A stretch of DNA of 54,282 nucleotides from Treponema sp. (GTDB lineage Bacteria; Spirochaetota; Spirochaetia; Treponematales; Treponemataceae). This document shows positions 46,001 through 54,282 of this stretch, in pieces; within the stretch, counting starts at the first letter, position 1; every line of letters begins with the position of its first letter. The notes beneath the pieces are model-generated. The model searched no databases. It was not told where the DNA came from and saw only the letters and a program-made list of their open reading frames with translations. The position numbers and the translations under genes are program-made. The stretch covers positions 1 to 54,282 of the forward strand of contig JAILKS010000051.1 of assembly GCA_024693715.1 (NCBI GenBank), written 5' to 3'.

Positions 46001-47395
46001 CGTATTCTTGATGAAGTTGAAATCGCTAAAGATGATCAGCTTATGGTAGAAGACGGAAAGAGCATTATGCGCGGAAACCCAATCCTCACTCACAAGGGTA
46101 AGGAAGTTCTCGCAACAGTTAATGGTAAAGTTGTTATTGACGGTAAGAAGCTCTACATTACAAGTAAAGAGCAGAAGATTGAAATTGCCAACGGTTCTAA
46201 GATTAATGCTAAGGCCGGAGACATTATCAAGAAGGGTGAACCAATCGGTGAATTTGAACAGTTCATTGATCCAATTCTTGCCGAAAGCGACGGATACGTT
46301 CACTTCGAAGATATCATCGTAGGTTCTACACTTGATGAACGTGTTGATATGGATACCGGTGCAACAGAACGCGTTATTACAGATCTTCACCTTGACGTTA
46401 AACAGCCTCGTATTCTTATTACAGACGAAGCCGGAAACGAAAGAGGAACTTATTATCTGCCTGCAGGTGCAACTTTGCTTGTTGATGATAAAAAGAAGAT
46501 TTCTGCAGGTGTTATGCTTGCTAAGATTCCTAAGGAAGCCGTTAAGTCTCAGGATATTACTGGTGGTCTTCCTCGTGTATCTGAACTCTTTGAAGCACGT
46601 AAGCCAAAGAATCCTTGTGTACTCGCACAGATTTCTGGTACCGTTAAGTTTGCCGGTATTACAAAGGGTAAGCGTGTAATTACAATCGAAGACGAATACA
46701 ACAAGAAGTTTACACACTATGTACCAATGACAAAACGAATGATTGTTCGTGATGGTGATAAGGTAGAAGCAGGTGAGCAGCTTTGTGCAGGTTCTCCAAA
46801 CCCACAGGATGTTCTTGCAATACTTGGTGAAAACGCTTTGCAGAATTACTTGATGGATGAAATTCAGGCCGTTTACCGTGCTCAGGGTGTAGACATCAAC
46901 GACAAGCATATTGGTATTATCGTCCGCCAGATGCTCCGCAAGGTAGAAATTGTAGCCGTAGGTGATACCCGCTTTATCTTTGGTCAGCAGGTTGATAAGT
47001 ACAAGTTCCACGAAGAAAATAACCGCGTAATAGCCGAAGGTGGACAGCCGGCAATTGGTCGTCCAATGTTCCAGGGTATTACAAAGGCTTCGTTGAATGT
47101 AGACTCATTCATTTCTGCCGCATCTTTCCAGGAAACAACACGCGTTCTTACAAACGCTGCAATTTCCGGAGCAACAGATGGCCTCCACGGTATTAAGGAA
47201 AACGTTGCAATTGGTCACATGATTCCAGCCGGTACAGGTATCAAGAATTACAAAGACATTAAGCTCTTTGACGATTCTGCTACCGACCTTGACGTTCAGA
47301 TGAATGAAATTCTTGAACGCCGCAAGCTCGAAGAAGAAGCCGAAGCAGCAAATGCAGCTGAGGAACCAAGCTTCGATCATGAAGAAAGCGACTAA
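43079..47395 (+). CDS. rpoC: RNA polymerase beta' subunit
   Basis: 1438 residues. The N-terminal zinc site is Cys60, 62, 75 and 78 (CYCGKFKS ... CDRC). The active-site loop NADFDGDQ is at 447-454, with Asp449, 451 and 453 binding Mg. A second zinc site follows around residue 877 ([13 protein letters not shown]). It begins in the last codons of rpoB (GGAGG upstream), ensuring equal synthesis, and ends in an acidic tail. A strong terminator follows. Confidence 0.98.
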   Translation: MRDVQDFDSLKIKLASPETIRAWSYGEVKKPETINYRTLRPEKDGLFCERIFGTTKEWECYCGKFKSIRYKGVICDRCGVEVTHFKVRRERTGHIELAAPVSHIWYYRSVPSRMGLLLDLKVADLRSVLYYEKYIVIDPGDTDLKEKDLLTEEEYQKAFDLYGNAFTADMGAEAIKTMLNRLDLDELASELRAKMIEKGAKSDKKLLRRIQIVEDFRSSGNKVSWMILDVIPVIPPELRPMVQLDGGRFATSDLNDLYRRVINRNNRLKRLQQLSAPDIIIRNEKRMLQEAVDALFDNTKRKRAVKGASNRPLKSISDLLKGKQGRFRLNLLGKRVDYSGRSVIVVGPELKLWQCGLPTKMALELFKPFLMKKLVDKDVVFNIKKAKMLVESESPEVFAILDEVVKEHPVMLNRAPTLHRLGIQAFEPVLVEGKALKLHPLACKAFNADFDGDQMAIHVPLTQAAQMECWTLMLSARNLLDPANGNTIVAPSQDMVLGIYYMTAIKPNAKGTGKRFSTPDEVRMAAESGNIEWQALIKVPAPKDSFSSSALKAKGDDGFVQGTQDFKAGDLIETSAGRLRFNEAMPEEIEFVNRQMFDKSLKKMIEHVYHTKGSWLTIQMHDAIKDVGYKNATFFGATLCMDDILVPKQKTEMIDKANKEVNDIVNQASNGLITSEERFNRVCDIWARTNDSLTKTMMDNLEKDKDGFNTIYMMAKSGARGSRGQISQLAAMRGLMTKPNGEIIELPIKSNFYEGLSVIEYFISTNASRKGLSDTALKTADAGYMTRRLVDVAQDVVINEEDCSTINGIDYAAIKDGDEIKVHLKDRIVGHYTIERVVHPITGELICDVNQYIDDDMAQKIEDAGVEKVKLRTVLTCEAKHGICVKCYGKNLARNKIVEIGEAVGIIAAQSIGQPGTQLTLRTFHSGGTAEMSTEDNHIVLKFNAILKDIQGTHVETNRGKTWLFTRKGYMTVIRILDEVEIAKDDQLMVEDGKSIMRGNPILTHKGKEVLATVNGKVVIDGKKLYITSKEQKIEIANGSKINAKAGDIIKKGEPIGEFEQFIDPILAESDGYVHFEDIIVGSTLDERVDMDTGATERVITDLHLDVKQPRILITDEAGNERGTYYLPAGATLLVDDKKKISAGVMLAKIPKEAVKSQDITGGLPRVSELFEARKPKNPCVLAQISGTVKFAGITKGKRVITIEDEYNKKFTHYVPMTKRMIVRDGDKVEAGEQLCAGSPNPQDVLAILGENALQNYLMDEIQAVYRAQGVDINDKHIGIIVRQMLRKVEIVAVGDTRFIFGQQVDKYKFHEENNRVIAEGGQPAIGRPMFQGITKASLNVDSFISAASFQETTRVLTNAAISGATDGLHGIKENVAIGHMIPAGTGIKNYKDIKLFDDSATDLDVQMNEILERRKLEEEAEAANAAEEPSFDHEESD

Positions 47396-47420
47396 TAGCA
47401 AATAATCGCAAATATTCACA

Positions 47421-47455
47421 AAGCCGTACATGAAAATGTGCGGCTTTTTTTATTA
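47421..47455 (+). terminator. Terminator of the rpoBC operon
   Basis: AAGCCGTACA pairs TGTGCGGCTT (one G-T pair) around a TGAAAA loop and is followed by a T-run. Confidence 0.92.
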
Positions 47456-47467
47456 TGCCATCATGAG

Positions 47468-47620
47468 AAAATGATATGCTTCCGGTCGGAAACGTGTTTG
47501 AAAAACCGCAGGCTCGCCCGCTACATACTGAAGTGCTTTGTAATTATATACTTGGCCGCCTTGCGGCCGCACTTCAGAATGTTTTTTCAAACCCGTCTCC
47601 TCCCTTGCGCATATCATTTT
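47468..47620. repeat. 153-nt nested palindrome, MITE-like or structured RNA
   Basis: Four concentric inverted repeats: AAAATGATATGC (47468-47479) with GCATATCATTTT (47609-47620), perfect; GTTTGAAAAA (47496-47505) with TTTTTCAAAC (47583-47592), extended outward by ACG/CGT after one mismatch; CTGAAGTGC (47528-47536) with GCACTTCAG (47569-47577); and GGCCGC-CTT-GCGGCC (47554-47568). It is much richer in GC than its surroundings and contains no gene. It fills the rpoC-helicase spacer (47396-47701) together with the rpoC terminator and the helicase promoter. A small non-autonomous mobile element or a large RNA hairpin are both possible. Confidence 0.6.
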
Positions 47621-47661
47621 AGATGAAATTAAATAAAATCCCTCTACTTTTTTCTTTTGCG

Positions 47662-47690
47662 TTGTGAATAATTGCGATTTTTGCTATAAT
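47662..47690 (+). promoter_or_regulatory. Promoter of the second helicase operon
   Basis: TTGTGA (47662-47667), 17 bases, TATAAT (47685-47690). Exactly 11 bases separate the -10 box from the ATG at 47702, the same geometry and the same TTACGATGAA context as copy 1. Confidence 0.7.
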
Positions 47691-47701
47691 TGACTGTTAC
47701 G

Positions 47702-49393
47702 ATGAATTACGATAATCCGTTGATTGTTCAGGGGGACAGGTCTCTTTTATTGGACGTGCATGCACGGCTGGCGGAGGAGTGCAGGAATGCGCTTATTCCT
47801 TTTGCGGAGCTGGAAAAGTCGCCTGAGCATTTACATACTTATAAATTGACTCCTCTTTCGCTTTGGAACGCAGCTAGTGCGGGCTTTAGTGCTGATGATG
47901 CGGTGGCTGTGCTGGAAAAATATGCCCGTTATGACCTTCCTCAGGCTGTTATTGCCTGGATAAAAGAAGTTTGCAGCAGGTTTGGAAAAATCACGCTTGA
48001 ACCCTGCGAAGAAGGAGAAAAGCTTCTTCTTGTGGCAGCAACAGAGGCCATTTATAAAGAAATTGGGGCTAATGGGGCGGTAAAAAAGTATCTGGAGGAA
48101 GGTGGTTTCGACAGGCTCAACCACCCCTGCTATCTTATCAAGCTCACAGACCGTGGTACAATAAAGCAGCTTTTGCTCGAGGCGGGTTGGCCTGTAAAAG
48201 ATCAGGTTGCCCTTGCAGACGGAGAGCCCCTTGATTTTAATTTAAGGCAGACAACAGCTGCCGGGCAGACTTTTGAAATCCGCGACTACCAGATTTCTGC
48301 TGCAAAAGCCCTGGTCGGCGACAAGGGACCTGGCACCGGTTTTGGAACAATCGTTCTTCCTTGTGGTTCAGGTAAAACAATTGTGGGCATGCAGATTATG
48401 GACATGCTCAAAACAAGCACCCTCATAATTACAACAAATATCAGCGCAGTTCACCAGTGGATTGATGAGCTGCTCGATAAAACAAATCTTACAAAAGACG
48501 ACATTGCAGAATACACTGGTGAAAATAAAGAAATCAGACCTGTTACGGTTGCAACCTATCAGGTATTAACATGGCGGCCAGACAAGGAAGGTCCTTTCCC
48601 ACATTTTTCAATTTTCCATGAAAGACCTTGGGGACTCATTATTTATGACGAAGTTCACATGCTGCCGGCTCCGGTATTCCGTGTTGTTGCAGAACTTCAG
48701 GCGGTTCGTCGTGTTGGTCTTACTGCAACTCTTGTCCGCGAAGATGGCTGCGAAGGTTATGTATTCAGCCTTGTCGGTCCTAAACGTTATGATGTTCCCT
48801 GGAAGGAGCTGGAACGCGATAAATGGATTGCAAGTGCAGAATGTATAGAGGTGCGCATAGATTTACCTCAGAGCAGCGAAATTGATTATGCAGTTGCGGG
48901 GGCACGTGAAAAACATAAAATTGCAAGTCAGAATCCGGACAAGCTTGCCGTTGTAACTCAAATCATTAATAAATATCCGGAAGATAAAATCCTTGTAATA
49001 GGGCAGTATCTTGAACAGCTGGATCAGATTGCAAAGCAGCTTGAGGCCCCAATCATTACAGGAAAAACGCCGACTGCAGAACGCGACAGAATTTACGGAG
49101 AATTCCGCAAGGGTAATATCCGCGTCCTTGTAGTTTCTAAGGTTGCCAATTTTGCAATAGATCTTCCCGATGCTTCTCTTGCAATTCAGGTAAGCGGAAC
49201 CTTTGGAAGCCGTCAGGAAGAAGCCCAGCGCCTTGGAAGAATCCTGCGCCCAAAAGAAAGGACCAGCCGCTTTTTTACACTCATTACGCGAAATACTGTA
49301 GAAGAAGAATTCAGCTCTAACAGGCAGAAGTTCCTTGCAGAGCAGGGTTATTCCTACAGAATTGTCCGCTATGCACAAGGGGAAGAATTGTAA
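47702..49393 (+). CDS. XPB/Rad25-type DNA helicase, copy 2
   Basis: 563 residues from the ATG at 47702, aligned with copy 1; an in-frame TTG at 47690 overlaps the -10 box. All helicase motifs are present: GSGKT, DEVH, TAT, RED, QRLGRILRP. The core is nearly identical to copy 1, whereas the region between the N-terminal domain and the helicase core differs; here an in-frame palindromic element (48101-48125) encodes part of EEGGFDRLNHPC. Codon use favours C at third positions more than copy 1, so the duplication is old or one copy came from another lineage. The stop overlaps the partner gene start (TAATG). Likely a DNA translocase in repair. Confidence 0.93.
   Translation: MNYDNPLIVQGDRSLLLDVHARLAEECRNALIPFAELEKSPEHLHTYKLTPLSLWNAASAGFSADDAVAVLEKYARYDLPQAVIAWIKEVCSRFGKITLEPCEEGEKLLLVAATEAIYKEIGANGAVKKYLEEGGFDRLNHPCYLIKLTDRGTIKQLLLEAGWPVKDQVALADGEPLDFNLRQTTAAGQTFEIRDYQISAAKALVGDKGPGTGFGTIVLPCGSGKTIVGMQIMDMLKTSTLIITTNISAVHQWIDELLDKTNLTKDDIAEYTGENKEIRPVTVATYQVLTWRPDKEGPFPHFSIFHERPWGLIIYDEVHMLPAPVFRVVAELQAVRRVGLTATLVREDGCEGYVFSLVGPKRYDVPWKELERDKWIASAECIEVRIDLPQSSEIDYAVAGAREKHKIASQNPDKLAVVTQIINKYPEDKILVIGQYLEQLDQIAKQLEAPIITGKTPTAERDRIYGEFRKGNIRVLVVSKVANFAIDLPDASLAIQVSGTFGSRQEEAQRLGRILRPKERTSRFFTLITRNTVEEEFSSNRQKFLAEQGYSYRIVRYAQGEEL
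48101..48125. repeat. In-frame palindromic element, copy 1 (GGTGGTT arms)
   Basis: GGTGGTT, loop TCGACAGGCTC, AACCACC: a perfect 7-bp stem around the same 11-base loop found reversed in the two elements at 51.7 and 52.2 kb. It lies inside helicase copy 2 without breaking the frame. Confidence 0.7.
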
Positions 49394-51477
49394 TGCAGAT
49401 AGAAAACTCTATGGCAGCAGATATTGCAGCCTGGGAACAAAGCATTTCTTCTCTTTCGGACAGCAAGTTTTTTGAAATTGTTCGCCTCTATCTTGGCGAG
49501 GTTGAAACTCCTTACAATAAACAGCGACTTATTCAGCAGCTTGCAGGCTTTGTAAAAAACGAAACAAATGCTCAGAATATAATCTGTCTGCTTGATGATT
49601 TTGATATAGAAGTTATTACGGCCCTCTGGTTTATTCCAAATGCCACAAGCGAAACTCTTCTGCAGTTTTTTGCCGGGCAGTATACAATGGCCGAACTTTT
49701 TGCAGAGCTTTCAAATCTTATGGCCCGCCTGCTTGTTTACGAAAAAACTGATGAGCAGGGAACAAAAAAGTTTTTAAAAATAAATCCCTTTATATGTGAG
49801 CGCCTGCAAAAATATATAAAGCTTTCAAATATTGTAAGACCTTGTCAACCTGTCCAAAAGTCAATTGATGATGTTTTTGTAATTTCGCCTGATTTTCTGG
49901 CAGCCTTTATTTCTTTTATAAACACAAAGGGCTGTTCCTGCAAAATGGACGGCGAATTAAAAAAGAATTCATTTACAAAAATAAAATCGATTTTTCCGGG
50001 GCACGAAAAGGCAGTTCAGTTAATTCTTATTGCTTTTATTAATTTGAACCTGGTTCGCGAAGGTGATAAAACTTACGAAATTGATAAAAAACGTTTTGAG
50101 CTTTTTGCAGCGCTGGATCCGCAAAAGCAGTATGCCCTTCTTTGTGCAGCCTCGTGTTCAAGATTCAGCCGCGAAGGCCTTAAAAAAGAAGCCCAGCTTT
50201 TACTCGACAGTTTAAGCTCTGTTGCAAGCGATTCTTATACACTTACAAATCTGGTGCGTATTGGATTTCTTGCAGGTAACAGAAAATCAGAAAGCATAAG
50301 GACTTCTTCTAAGTCGCGCTTTAGCCGTCTGCTTGAAGCTGCCCGAAACGAAAATGACATCTTACCTGAGCAGGCAGGTTCTCTTGTAGAACGAATGCTC
50401 GATTCTGCTGTAGAGCTTGGGCTTTTACAAAAAGCGGGAAAAGATGAAAAGGGTAATGAAATTTTTTCTTCTAGTCAGCTTTTTGAAGCAGGAAAGGCCT
50501 CCACCAAAAATATCAATATTGATTCAACCTTTACTGTGAGCATAATGCCGGGCCTTTCTTTAAAAGAACTTTTGCCGCTGACAGATTTTCTCGAAATTAA
50601 AAGTTTTGGCCTTGTCACAGAATATGAAATTTCTCGTCATTCAGTTTCTCTGGCTTTTGATAAGGGCTGGAATGTAGAAAAAATCTGCGGGGAGCTCCAG
50701 AATTATACTGACTACGAATTGCCTCAGAACTTAAAAATTTCTATAAGTGAATGGTACGAAGCTTACAGTTCTGCAATGCTTTATAAGGGCTATGTGCTTA
50801 AAGTTGCAAAAAAGAATATTGGCATTGTAGAAAAAAATCCAAAAATCAGCAGTCATATAAAAGAAACGCTTGCCCAAGGAATCTATCTTTTAGATATTCC
50901 GCTCGAAGCCGATATAAATACTTTTGTAGAAGAAAGTGGTCTTGATTTTATGGGCCGTGTAAAGGATTCCTTTACAGATGGAGAAAAGCTTGATTTTCCT
51001 GCCTTGATGGACGGAAGACCTTTGCAAATTAACTCTGAGGAAAAGGATTCCGGGCCACAGGTAATTAACTTTGCTGCTGCAGGTCACCTGCTTAATTCCC
51101 TTAAGGCAGAATTAAAAACGCTTGATCTTACAAAAAATCAGAGGGAGATTTTAGAAAATAGAATCCACAACAGGCTTATTCTTACAAAAGAGCAGCTTGC
51201 AAATACTTCGGTCAGACTTGAAATTTTAGAAGCAGACGGAATGGATTTTAGCGGAAAGCTTCATCTGTTTGAGGCAGGCCTAAAAGAAAATGACATGATG
51301 GAAATTACGATGCCACAATTTGACAACGAAAATGAATATTTTAAAGTAATAGGCCGAACTCTTGGAATTACAAAACAAACCGGCGATGCTGTTGTTCGCT
51401 TTGAGGTCTACCCTACAAATGAAATAACAAATTTTGTTGTCAGCAGAATTACATATTTACGAAGGTTGAGATTTTAA
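49393..51477 (+). CDS. Helicase partner protein with Helicase_C_3 domain, copy 2
   Basis: 694 residues. It aligns along its length with the protein at 4058-6109: start SISSLSDSKFFEIVRLYLGEVETPYNKQRL, middle STFTVSIMPGLSLKELLPLTDFLEIKSFGLVTEYEISRHSVSLAFDKGW (Helicase_C_3 pattern), end RRLRF. Divergence is clearly greater than between the two helicases. It overlaps the helicase gene by one base (TAATG) and is followed after two bases by the phosphatase/TsaC fusion gene, so unlike copy 1 this module is the head of a longer operon. Confidence 0.8.
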   Translation: MQIENSMAADIAAWEQSISSLSDSKFFEIVRLYLGEVETPYNKQRLIQQLAGFVKNETNAQNIICLLDDFDIEVITALWFIPNATSETLLQFFAGQYTMAELFAELSNLMARLLVYEKTDEQGTKKFLKINPFICERLQKYIKLSNIVRPCQPVQKSIDDVFVISPDFLAAFISFINTKGCSCKMDGELKKNSFTKIKSIFPGHEKAVQLILIAFINLNLVREGDKTYEIDKKRFELFAALDPQKQYALLCAASCSRFSREGLKKEAQLLLDSLSSVASDSYTLTNLVRIGFLAGNRKSESIRTSSKSRFSRLLEAARNENDILPEQAGSLVERMLDSAVELGLLQKAGKDEKGNEIFSSSQLFEAGKASTKNINIDSTFTVSIMPGLSLKELLPLTDFLEIKSFGLVTEYEISRHSVSLAFDKGWNVEKICGELQNYTDYELPQNLKISISEWYEAYSSAMLYKGYVLKVAKKNIGIVEKNPKISSHIKETLAQGIYLLDIPLEADINTFVEESGLDFMGRVKDSFTDGEKLDFPALMDGRPLQINSEEKDSGPQVINFAAAGHLLNSLKAELKTLDLTKNQREILENRIHNRLILTKEQLANTSVRLEILEADGMDFSGKLHLFEAGLKENDMMEITMPQFDNENEYFKVIGRTLGITKQTGDAVVRFEVYPTNEITNFVVSRITYLRRLRF

Positions 51478-51479
51478 AA

Positions 51480-52685
51480 ATGGAACTTTATATAATAAGG
51501 CACGGAAAAACAGACTGGAACAAAGAATGCCGCTTTCAAGGTGCTCAGGATATTCCCCTTAATGAAGAGGGGCGCGAGGCTGCAAGAAGGCTTGGAGAGC
51601 GATTAAAGGATACTCATTTTGATAAAGTTTTTTCTTCTCCGTTGAGCAGAGCATATGAAACTGCGTGTATTGTGTTGAAACAGACTGTGGTCCCTGAGCC
51701 TGTCGAAGGGCCAGTAAAAAACGACCTTCTCAAAGAAATTAGCTTTGGCGAAATGGAAGGTGTTCCTTTTGATGAATGGATGAACACTGATAATCCAAGA
51801 AAGTATTTTTTTGAAAAACCTGGTTTATATGTTCCTCCAAAAGGTGGTGAAACGTTCGAGTCTGGTATAGAACGTACAGGAAAATTTGTTCACACTGTGC
51901 TCGAACCAATTTATAAAGAAAAACCGAATGCCCGTATAATGATTGTTGCGCATGGTGCAATTCTAGCGGCTCTTATGAGCTATCTTGAAAACCGTGGCGT
52001 AGAAAACTTCTGGGGCAACGGTCTTAAAGGAAACTGCGAAGAAACAATCTATACTTACGACGGCAAAGTGTGGAAATTGGCCAGCGAAGAAAAAGCACAG
52101 GAAAATCCATATATGAAAATTGTGGCAAAGGATGCACACGATTCTGCAGAACGAACTGTTAAGGTTTTGAAAAGTGGAGGGGTTGTCATTATTCCAACAG
52201 ATACTGTGTATGGTTTTAGTGGTCTCGCGGTCCCTGAGCCTGTCGAAGGGCAGGGAACACGGGAACGTATCCGTGCAATCAAAGGCCGCTCCGAAACAAA
52301 ACCTATGATTCAGCTTATAGCCTGCCCTGAAGATCTTGCAAAATACACAGGCGACAACGTGCCAGAGAACTTGCTTTCAAAATGGCCGGGGGCCCTTACC
52401 ATAATTGTAAACGACAAACGTGGTGGCACTACTGCATTCCGTTGCCCGGGAGATGAGTGGCTCAGACACGTGATCGCAGATTGCGGGGCTCCAATTTACA
52501 GCACAAGTGTAAACCGTTCAGGTCAGCCCGTGATTGACGAAGAGGCAGCAATCATTAAAGAGTTTACAAACGAAGTAGATCTTATTATTAAAGACGGCGA
52601 CAAAAAAGGCGCAAAGCCTTCGACAATTGTAAGCATTACAGACGGACAAATAAAAGTTTTAAGACAGGGAGATGTAACAATATGA
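51480..52685 (+). CDS. Histidine phosphatase fused to threonylcarbamoyl-AMP synthase
   Basis: 401 residues in two domains. Residues 1-200 are a phosphoglycerate-mutase-like histidine phosphatase: LYIIRHGKTDWN (phospho-His site), SSPLSRAYETA, and the second His in IMIVAHGAIL. Residues about 215-400 are a Sua5/YrdC/TsaC domain: VIIPTDTVYGF, RIRAIKGRSETKPM, WPGALTIIV, STSVNRSG, KPSTIV. TsaC makes the threonylcarbamoyl-AMP needed for the t6A base of tRNAs. Both domains carry a VPEPVEG insertion from a palindromic element. Frame and motifs are intact, so the protein is probably functional. The fusion is unusual; the phosphatase substrate is unknown. Confidence 0.85.
   Translation: MELYIIRHGKTDWNKECRFQGAQDIPLNEEGREAARRLGERLKDTHFDKVFSSPLSRAYETACIVLKQTVVPEPVEGPVKNDLLKEISFGEMEGVPFDEWMNTDNPRKYFFEKPGLYVPPKGGETFESGIERTGKFVHTVLEPIYKEKPNARIMIVAHGAILAALMSYLENRGVENFWGNGLKGNCEETIYTYDGKVWKLASEEKAQENPYMKIVAKDAHDSAERTVKVLKSGGVVIIPTDTVYGFSGLAVPEPVEGQGTRERIRAIKGRSETKPMIQLIACPEDLAKYTGDNVPENLLSKWPGALTIIVNDKRGGTTAFRCPGDEWLRHVIADCGAPIYSTSVNRSGQPVIDEEAAIIKEFTNEVDLIIKDGDKKGAKPSTIVSITDGQIKVLRQGDVTI
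51692..51710. repeat. In-frame palindromic element, copy 2
   Basis: CCCT, loop GAGCCTGTCGA, AGGG inside the phosphatase domain, encoding PEPVEG. The loop is the reverse complement of that in the element at 48101. Confidence 0.75.
52232..52250. repeat. In-frame palindromic element, copy 3
   Basis: Identical 19 bases to the element at 51692, again encoding PEPVEG, here in the TsaC domain between the DTVYGFSGLAV strand and the RIRAIKGR motif. Confidence 0.75.
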
Positions 52686-53668
52686 AAACTTTTGTAGAAA
52701 AAATCTGGGAACCGGGAGAATATAACTACGCGGCCAGCTATGGCTTTGAACCAAACATTCACGGCTACCTTCATGATGAAGGCGACAAGGCTCACGACGG
52801 CATTATTATTGTCCCGGGTGGCGGCTACTGCATGGTTGTTCCTCCCGAAGCCGAAATTGTAGCAAAAACTTTTTATGAACGCGGCCTCAATGCTTTTGTT
52901 CTTACTTATACCACAGATATCACAATGTCTGTTCCCCTTAAAAAGCAGCCACTGAATGACATAGCCCGTGCAGTTCGTTTTGTAAGAAGCCGTGCGCGCG
53001 ATTTTGCCCTTACAGATAAACTCATCATTAACGGAGGCTCTGCAGGCGGGCACGTCTGTGCAAGTCTTGCTGTTCACTTTGACGATGTTCCGGACAGCAA
53101 TCCAAAATACAAAGATATTTCTGCCCGCCCTGAAGGAGTAATTCTTAATTATCCTGTTATCACGACAGGCGAGTTTACACATATTTATTCTGTATGGGCA
53201 CTTGTTGGTCAGAATGCACCGCAAAGCGAACTGGACTATTTCTCCCTTGAAAAAAATGTAAAAGCAGACACCCCGCCTTGCTTTATCTGGCAGACCCGCG
53301 ACGACAATCTTGTTCCGGTAGAAAATTCCTACCTTTTTGCAGCTGCCCTCAAAGAAAAAGGAGTGCCTTATGCCCATTATGTTTTCCCACAGGGCTTTCA
53401 CGGGCTTAGTGTAGCAAACGAAGCCTTTTTTAGAGGAGACTTTGGCGAACCCTACACCATGGAACAGGTAGACCGGGCAGTTAAAGCTGTAAAAGAAGGT
53501 CGTGGTGTAAATGTAAGCGACCAGCGCCGTGCCGAATTAGAGGCCCAGTTTGCAGATAATGCACCACCGCCACCGAACTCTCCGGAAACCCCGGAAGAAC
53601 AGGCAGCCAGATACCGCGATGTTGCAATGTGGCCGGACCTTGCAATGGAATGGTTAAAAAGAATATAA
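52682..53668 (+). CDS. Alpha/beta hydrolase, BD-FAE-like esterase
   Basis: 328 residues, no signal peptide. The oxyanion region IIIVPGGGYCMVVP, nucleophile Ser in INGGSAGGHV, catalytic Asp in QTRDDNLVP and His in QGFHGLS make a complete triad of the esterase/lipase (DLH/BD-FAE-like) type. Substrate is not predictable; sugar esters are possible. It overlaps the preceding gene by four bases (ATGA), so it is in the same operon. The C-terminus has a Pro-rich linker (PPPPNSPETP). Confidence 0.82.
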   Translation: MKTFVEKIWEPGEYNYAASYGFEPNIHGYLHDEGDKAHDGIIIVPGGGYCMVVPPEAEIVAKTFYERGLNAFVLTYTTDITMSVPLKKQPLNDIARAVRFVRSRARDFALTDKLIINGGSAGGHVCASLAVHFDDVPDSNPKYKDISARPEGVILNYPVITTGEFTHIYSVWALVGQNAPQSELDYFSLEKNVKADTPPCFIWQTRDDNLVPVENSYLFAAALKEKGVPYAHYVFPQGFHGLSVANEAFFRGDFGEPYTMEQVDRAVKAVKEGRGVNVSDQRRAELEAQFADNAPPPPNSPETPEEQAARYRDVAMWPDLAMEWLKRI

Positions 53669-53706
53669 TGAAAACTTTAAGTGTGTATCAGAAGGAGTTT
53701 TAAAAA

Positions 53707-54282
53707 ATGAAGAAAAAGTTTGAAGTTATCAAAAGTGCACAGGAATTTTTAGGGGGTGGGTACTTATGTAGAGTACTGGCTTTATTAATAATTCCACTTT
53801 TACTTATATCTTGTAATAACTTTCTAAAGGGTGCCGAAACTTCAAAACAAATTGAAGAATATATAAGTTATACTAACGCACCTTCATATACAATCAGCAT
53901 TGATTATCCTTCGGGTAAAGGCGTTATGAAATCTCCTGCTGGTGGTGAAGTTCAAAAAAAGAAAACCGATAAGTTTGTACTTCATTTTGAACCAAGCACA
54001 GACAGCGAATTTGTAAACTGGATTATTTTGGATTCGGTTTCGGGGCAGGAATTTCAAAATGGCGAATATCTTACCCTGGACTCGCTTTATGACGAAGAAA
54101 CTGTCTGTACTTTTACAAAAGAGCCTCCTGCTGGGGTTAAGCTTACTCTTAAAGCAACAATTGCTTCCAGACCTCAAATTATTTCGAATTTACCCCAAAT
54201 ATTGGGCGTATTAAAAGATACTTCTATTCAGGTTCTTTTTGACCATGACATGGATCCCTACTCAATTTATTATGATGAAGAT
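53707..54282 (+). CDS. Lipoprotein, 3' end outside window
   Basis: The first 192 codons of a lipoprotein gene; the frame runs off the window end. AAGGAG lies upstream of the ATG. A longish n-region is followed by a hydrophobic stretch and lipobox LLLISC (Cys about 37). The mature part is beta-rich; FVLHFEP, GEYLTLDSLYDEETVCTFTKEP and VQVLFDHDMDP look like Ig-like (Big_5-type) domains used by treponemal surface proteins. Function unknown. An upstream start would not give a better signal. Confidence 0.7.
   Translation, partial: MKKKFEVIKSAQEFLGGGYLCRVLALLIIPLLLISCNNFLKGAETSKQIEEYISYTNAPSYTISIDYPSGKGVMKSPAGGEVQKKKTDKFVLHFEPSTDSEFVNWIILDSVSGQEFQNGEYLTLDSLYDEETVCTFTKEPPAGVKLTLKATIASRPQIISNLPQILGVLKDTSIQVLFDHDMDPYSIYYDED

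Noticed and set aside
45917..47011. 364-codon open frame on the minus strand inside rpoC
   Set aside because: It lies wholly within the conserved rpoC coding sequence and its product (Cys/Asn/Thr-rich) has no family features; a shadow of codon bias.
52523..53401. 292-codon minus-strand frame over the hydrolase gene
   Set aside because: Opposite a well-supported hydrolase with a full catalytic triad; no start signal or domain.
1..54282. CRISPR array, prophage, insertion sequence, rRNA
   Set aside because: No regularly spaced repeats, transposase, phage structural genes or rRNA sequence are visible in the window.

Overview
The window is most likely a piece of a Treponema chromosome (Spirochaetota). 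The base composition is AT-rich. The run tRNA-Thr, rpmG, tRNA-Trp, secE, nusG, rplK, rplA, rplJ, rplL, rpoB, rpoC is the standard spirochaete order. RpoB carries Asn at the E. coli Ser531 position, the residue linked to natural rifampicin resistance of spirochaetes. HprK/HPr appear with no sugar-specific PTS enzymes nearby, and several lipoproteins have short treponemal lipoboxes. LexA and metY argue for a gut or oral commensal Treponema rather than T. pallidum. No genome match was run.

Layout. 1-2.2 kb: accessory AT-rich genes, namely a 5'-truncated SH3-like protein whose C-terminal membrane tail lies in the -1 frame after an A9 run, and an exported TPR-like protein. 2.3-6.1 kb: XPB-type helicase plus a Helicase_C_3 (XPB/Ssl2-like) partner protein. 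6.15-11.3 kb (minus): an (alpha/alpha)6 glycosidase, ppx and ppk1. 11.6-19.4 kb (minus): PfoR-like membrane protein, two-TM protein, metY and two large paralogous lipoproteins. 19.5-24.8 kb (plus): a Gld-type ABC exporter set (ATPase, permease, GldG-like, DUF4340), then pth. 24.9-28.5 kb: hpf (minus), then hprK, HPr, lexA, holA (plus) and a PC4-like protein (minus). 28.6-32.5 kb: lipoprotein plus LysM-like exported protein, Nudix hydrolase, cytidylate-kinase-like protein, CDP-alcohol phosphatidyltransferase. 32.6-35.7 kb: hsp20, radA, an unassigned small RNA candidate, serine acetyltransferase. 35.8-47.4 kb: the ribosomal/RNA-polymerase operon. 47.45-54.28 kb: a nested palindrome, a second copy of the helicase/partner pair, a histidine-phosphatase/TsaC fusion carrying two palindromic inserts, an alpha/beta hydrolase, and a truncated lipoprotein gene.

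The main things to look at are these. (1) The two-gene XPB helicase/partner module occurs twice, 45 kb apart, and each copy has an identically spaced promoter giving an almost leaderless mRNA. (2) A 153-nt nested palindrome sits between rpoC and the second module. (3) A family of small palindromes (loop TCGACAGGCTC with covarying arms) is inserted in frame inside protein genes, only in the 47-53 kb part. (4) An apparently free-standing ~95-nt RNA has its own promoter and terminator between radA and the serine acetyltransferase gene. (5) The nusG-rplK and rplL-rpoB spacers are highly structured. hprK and the PfoR-like gene also look leaderless, so leaderless initiation may be common in this organism.
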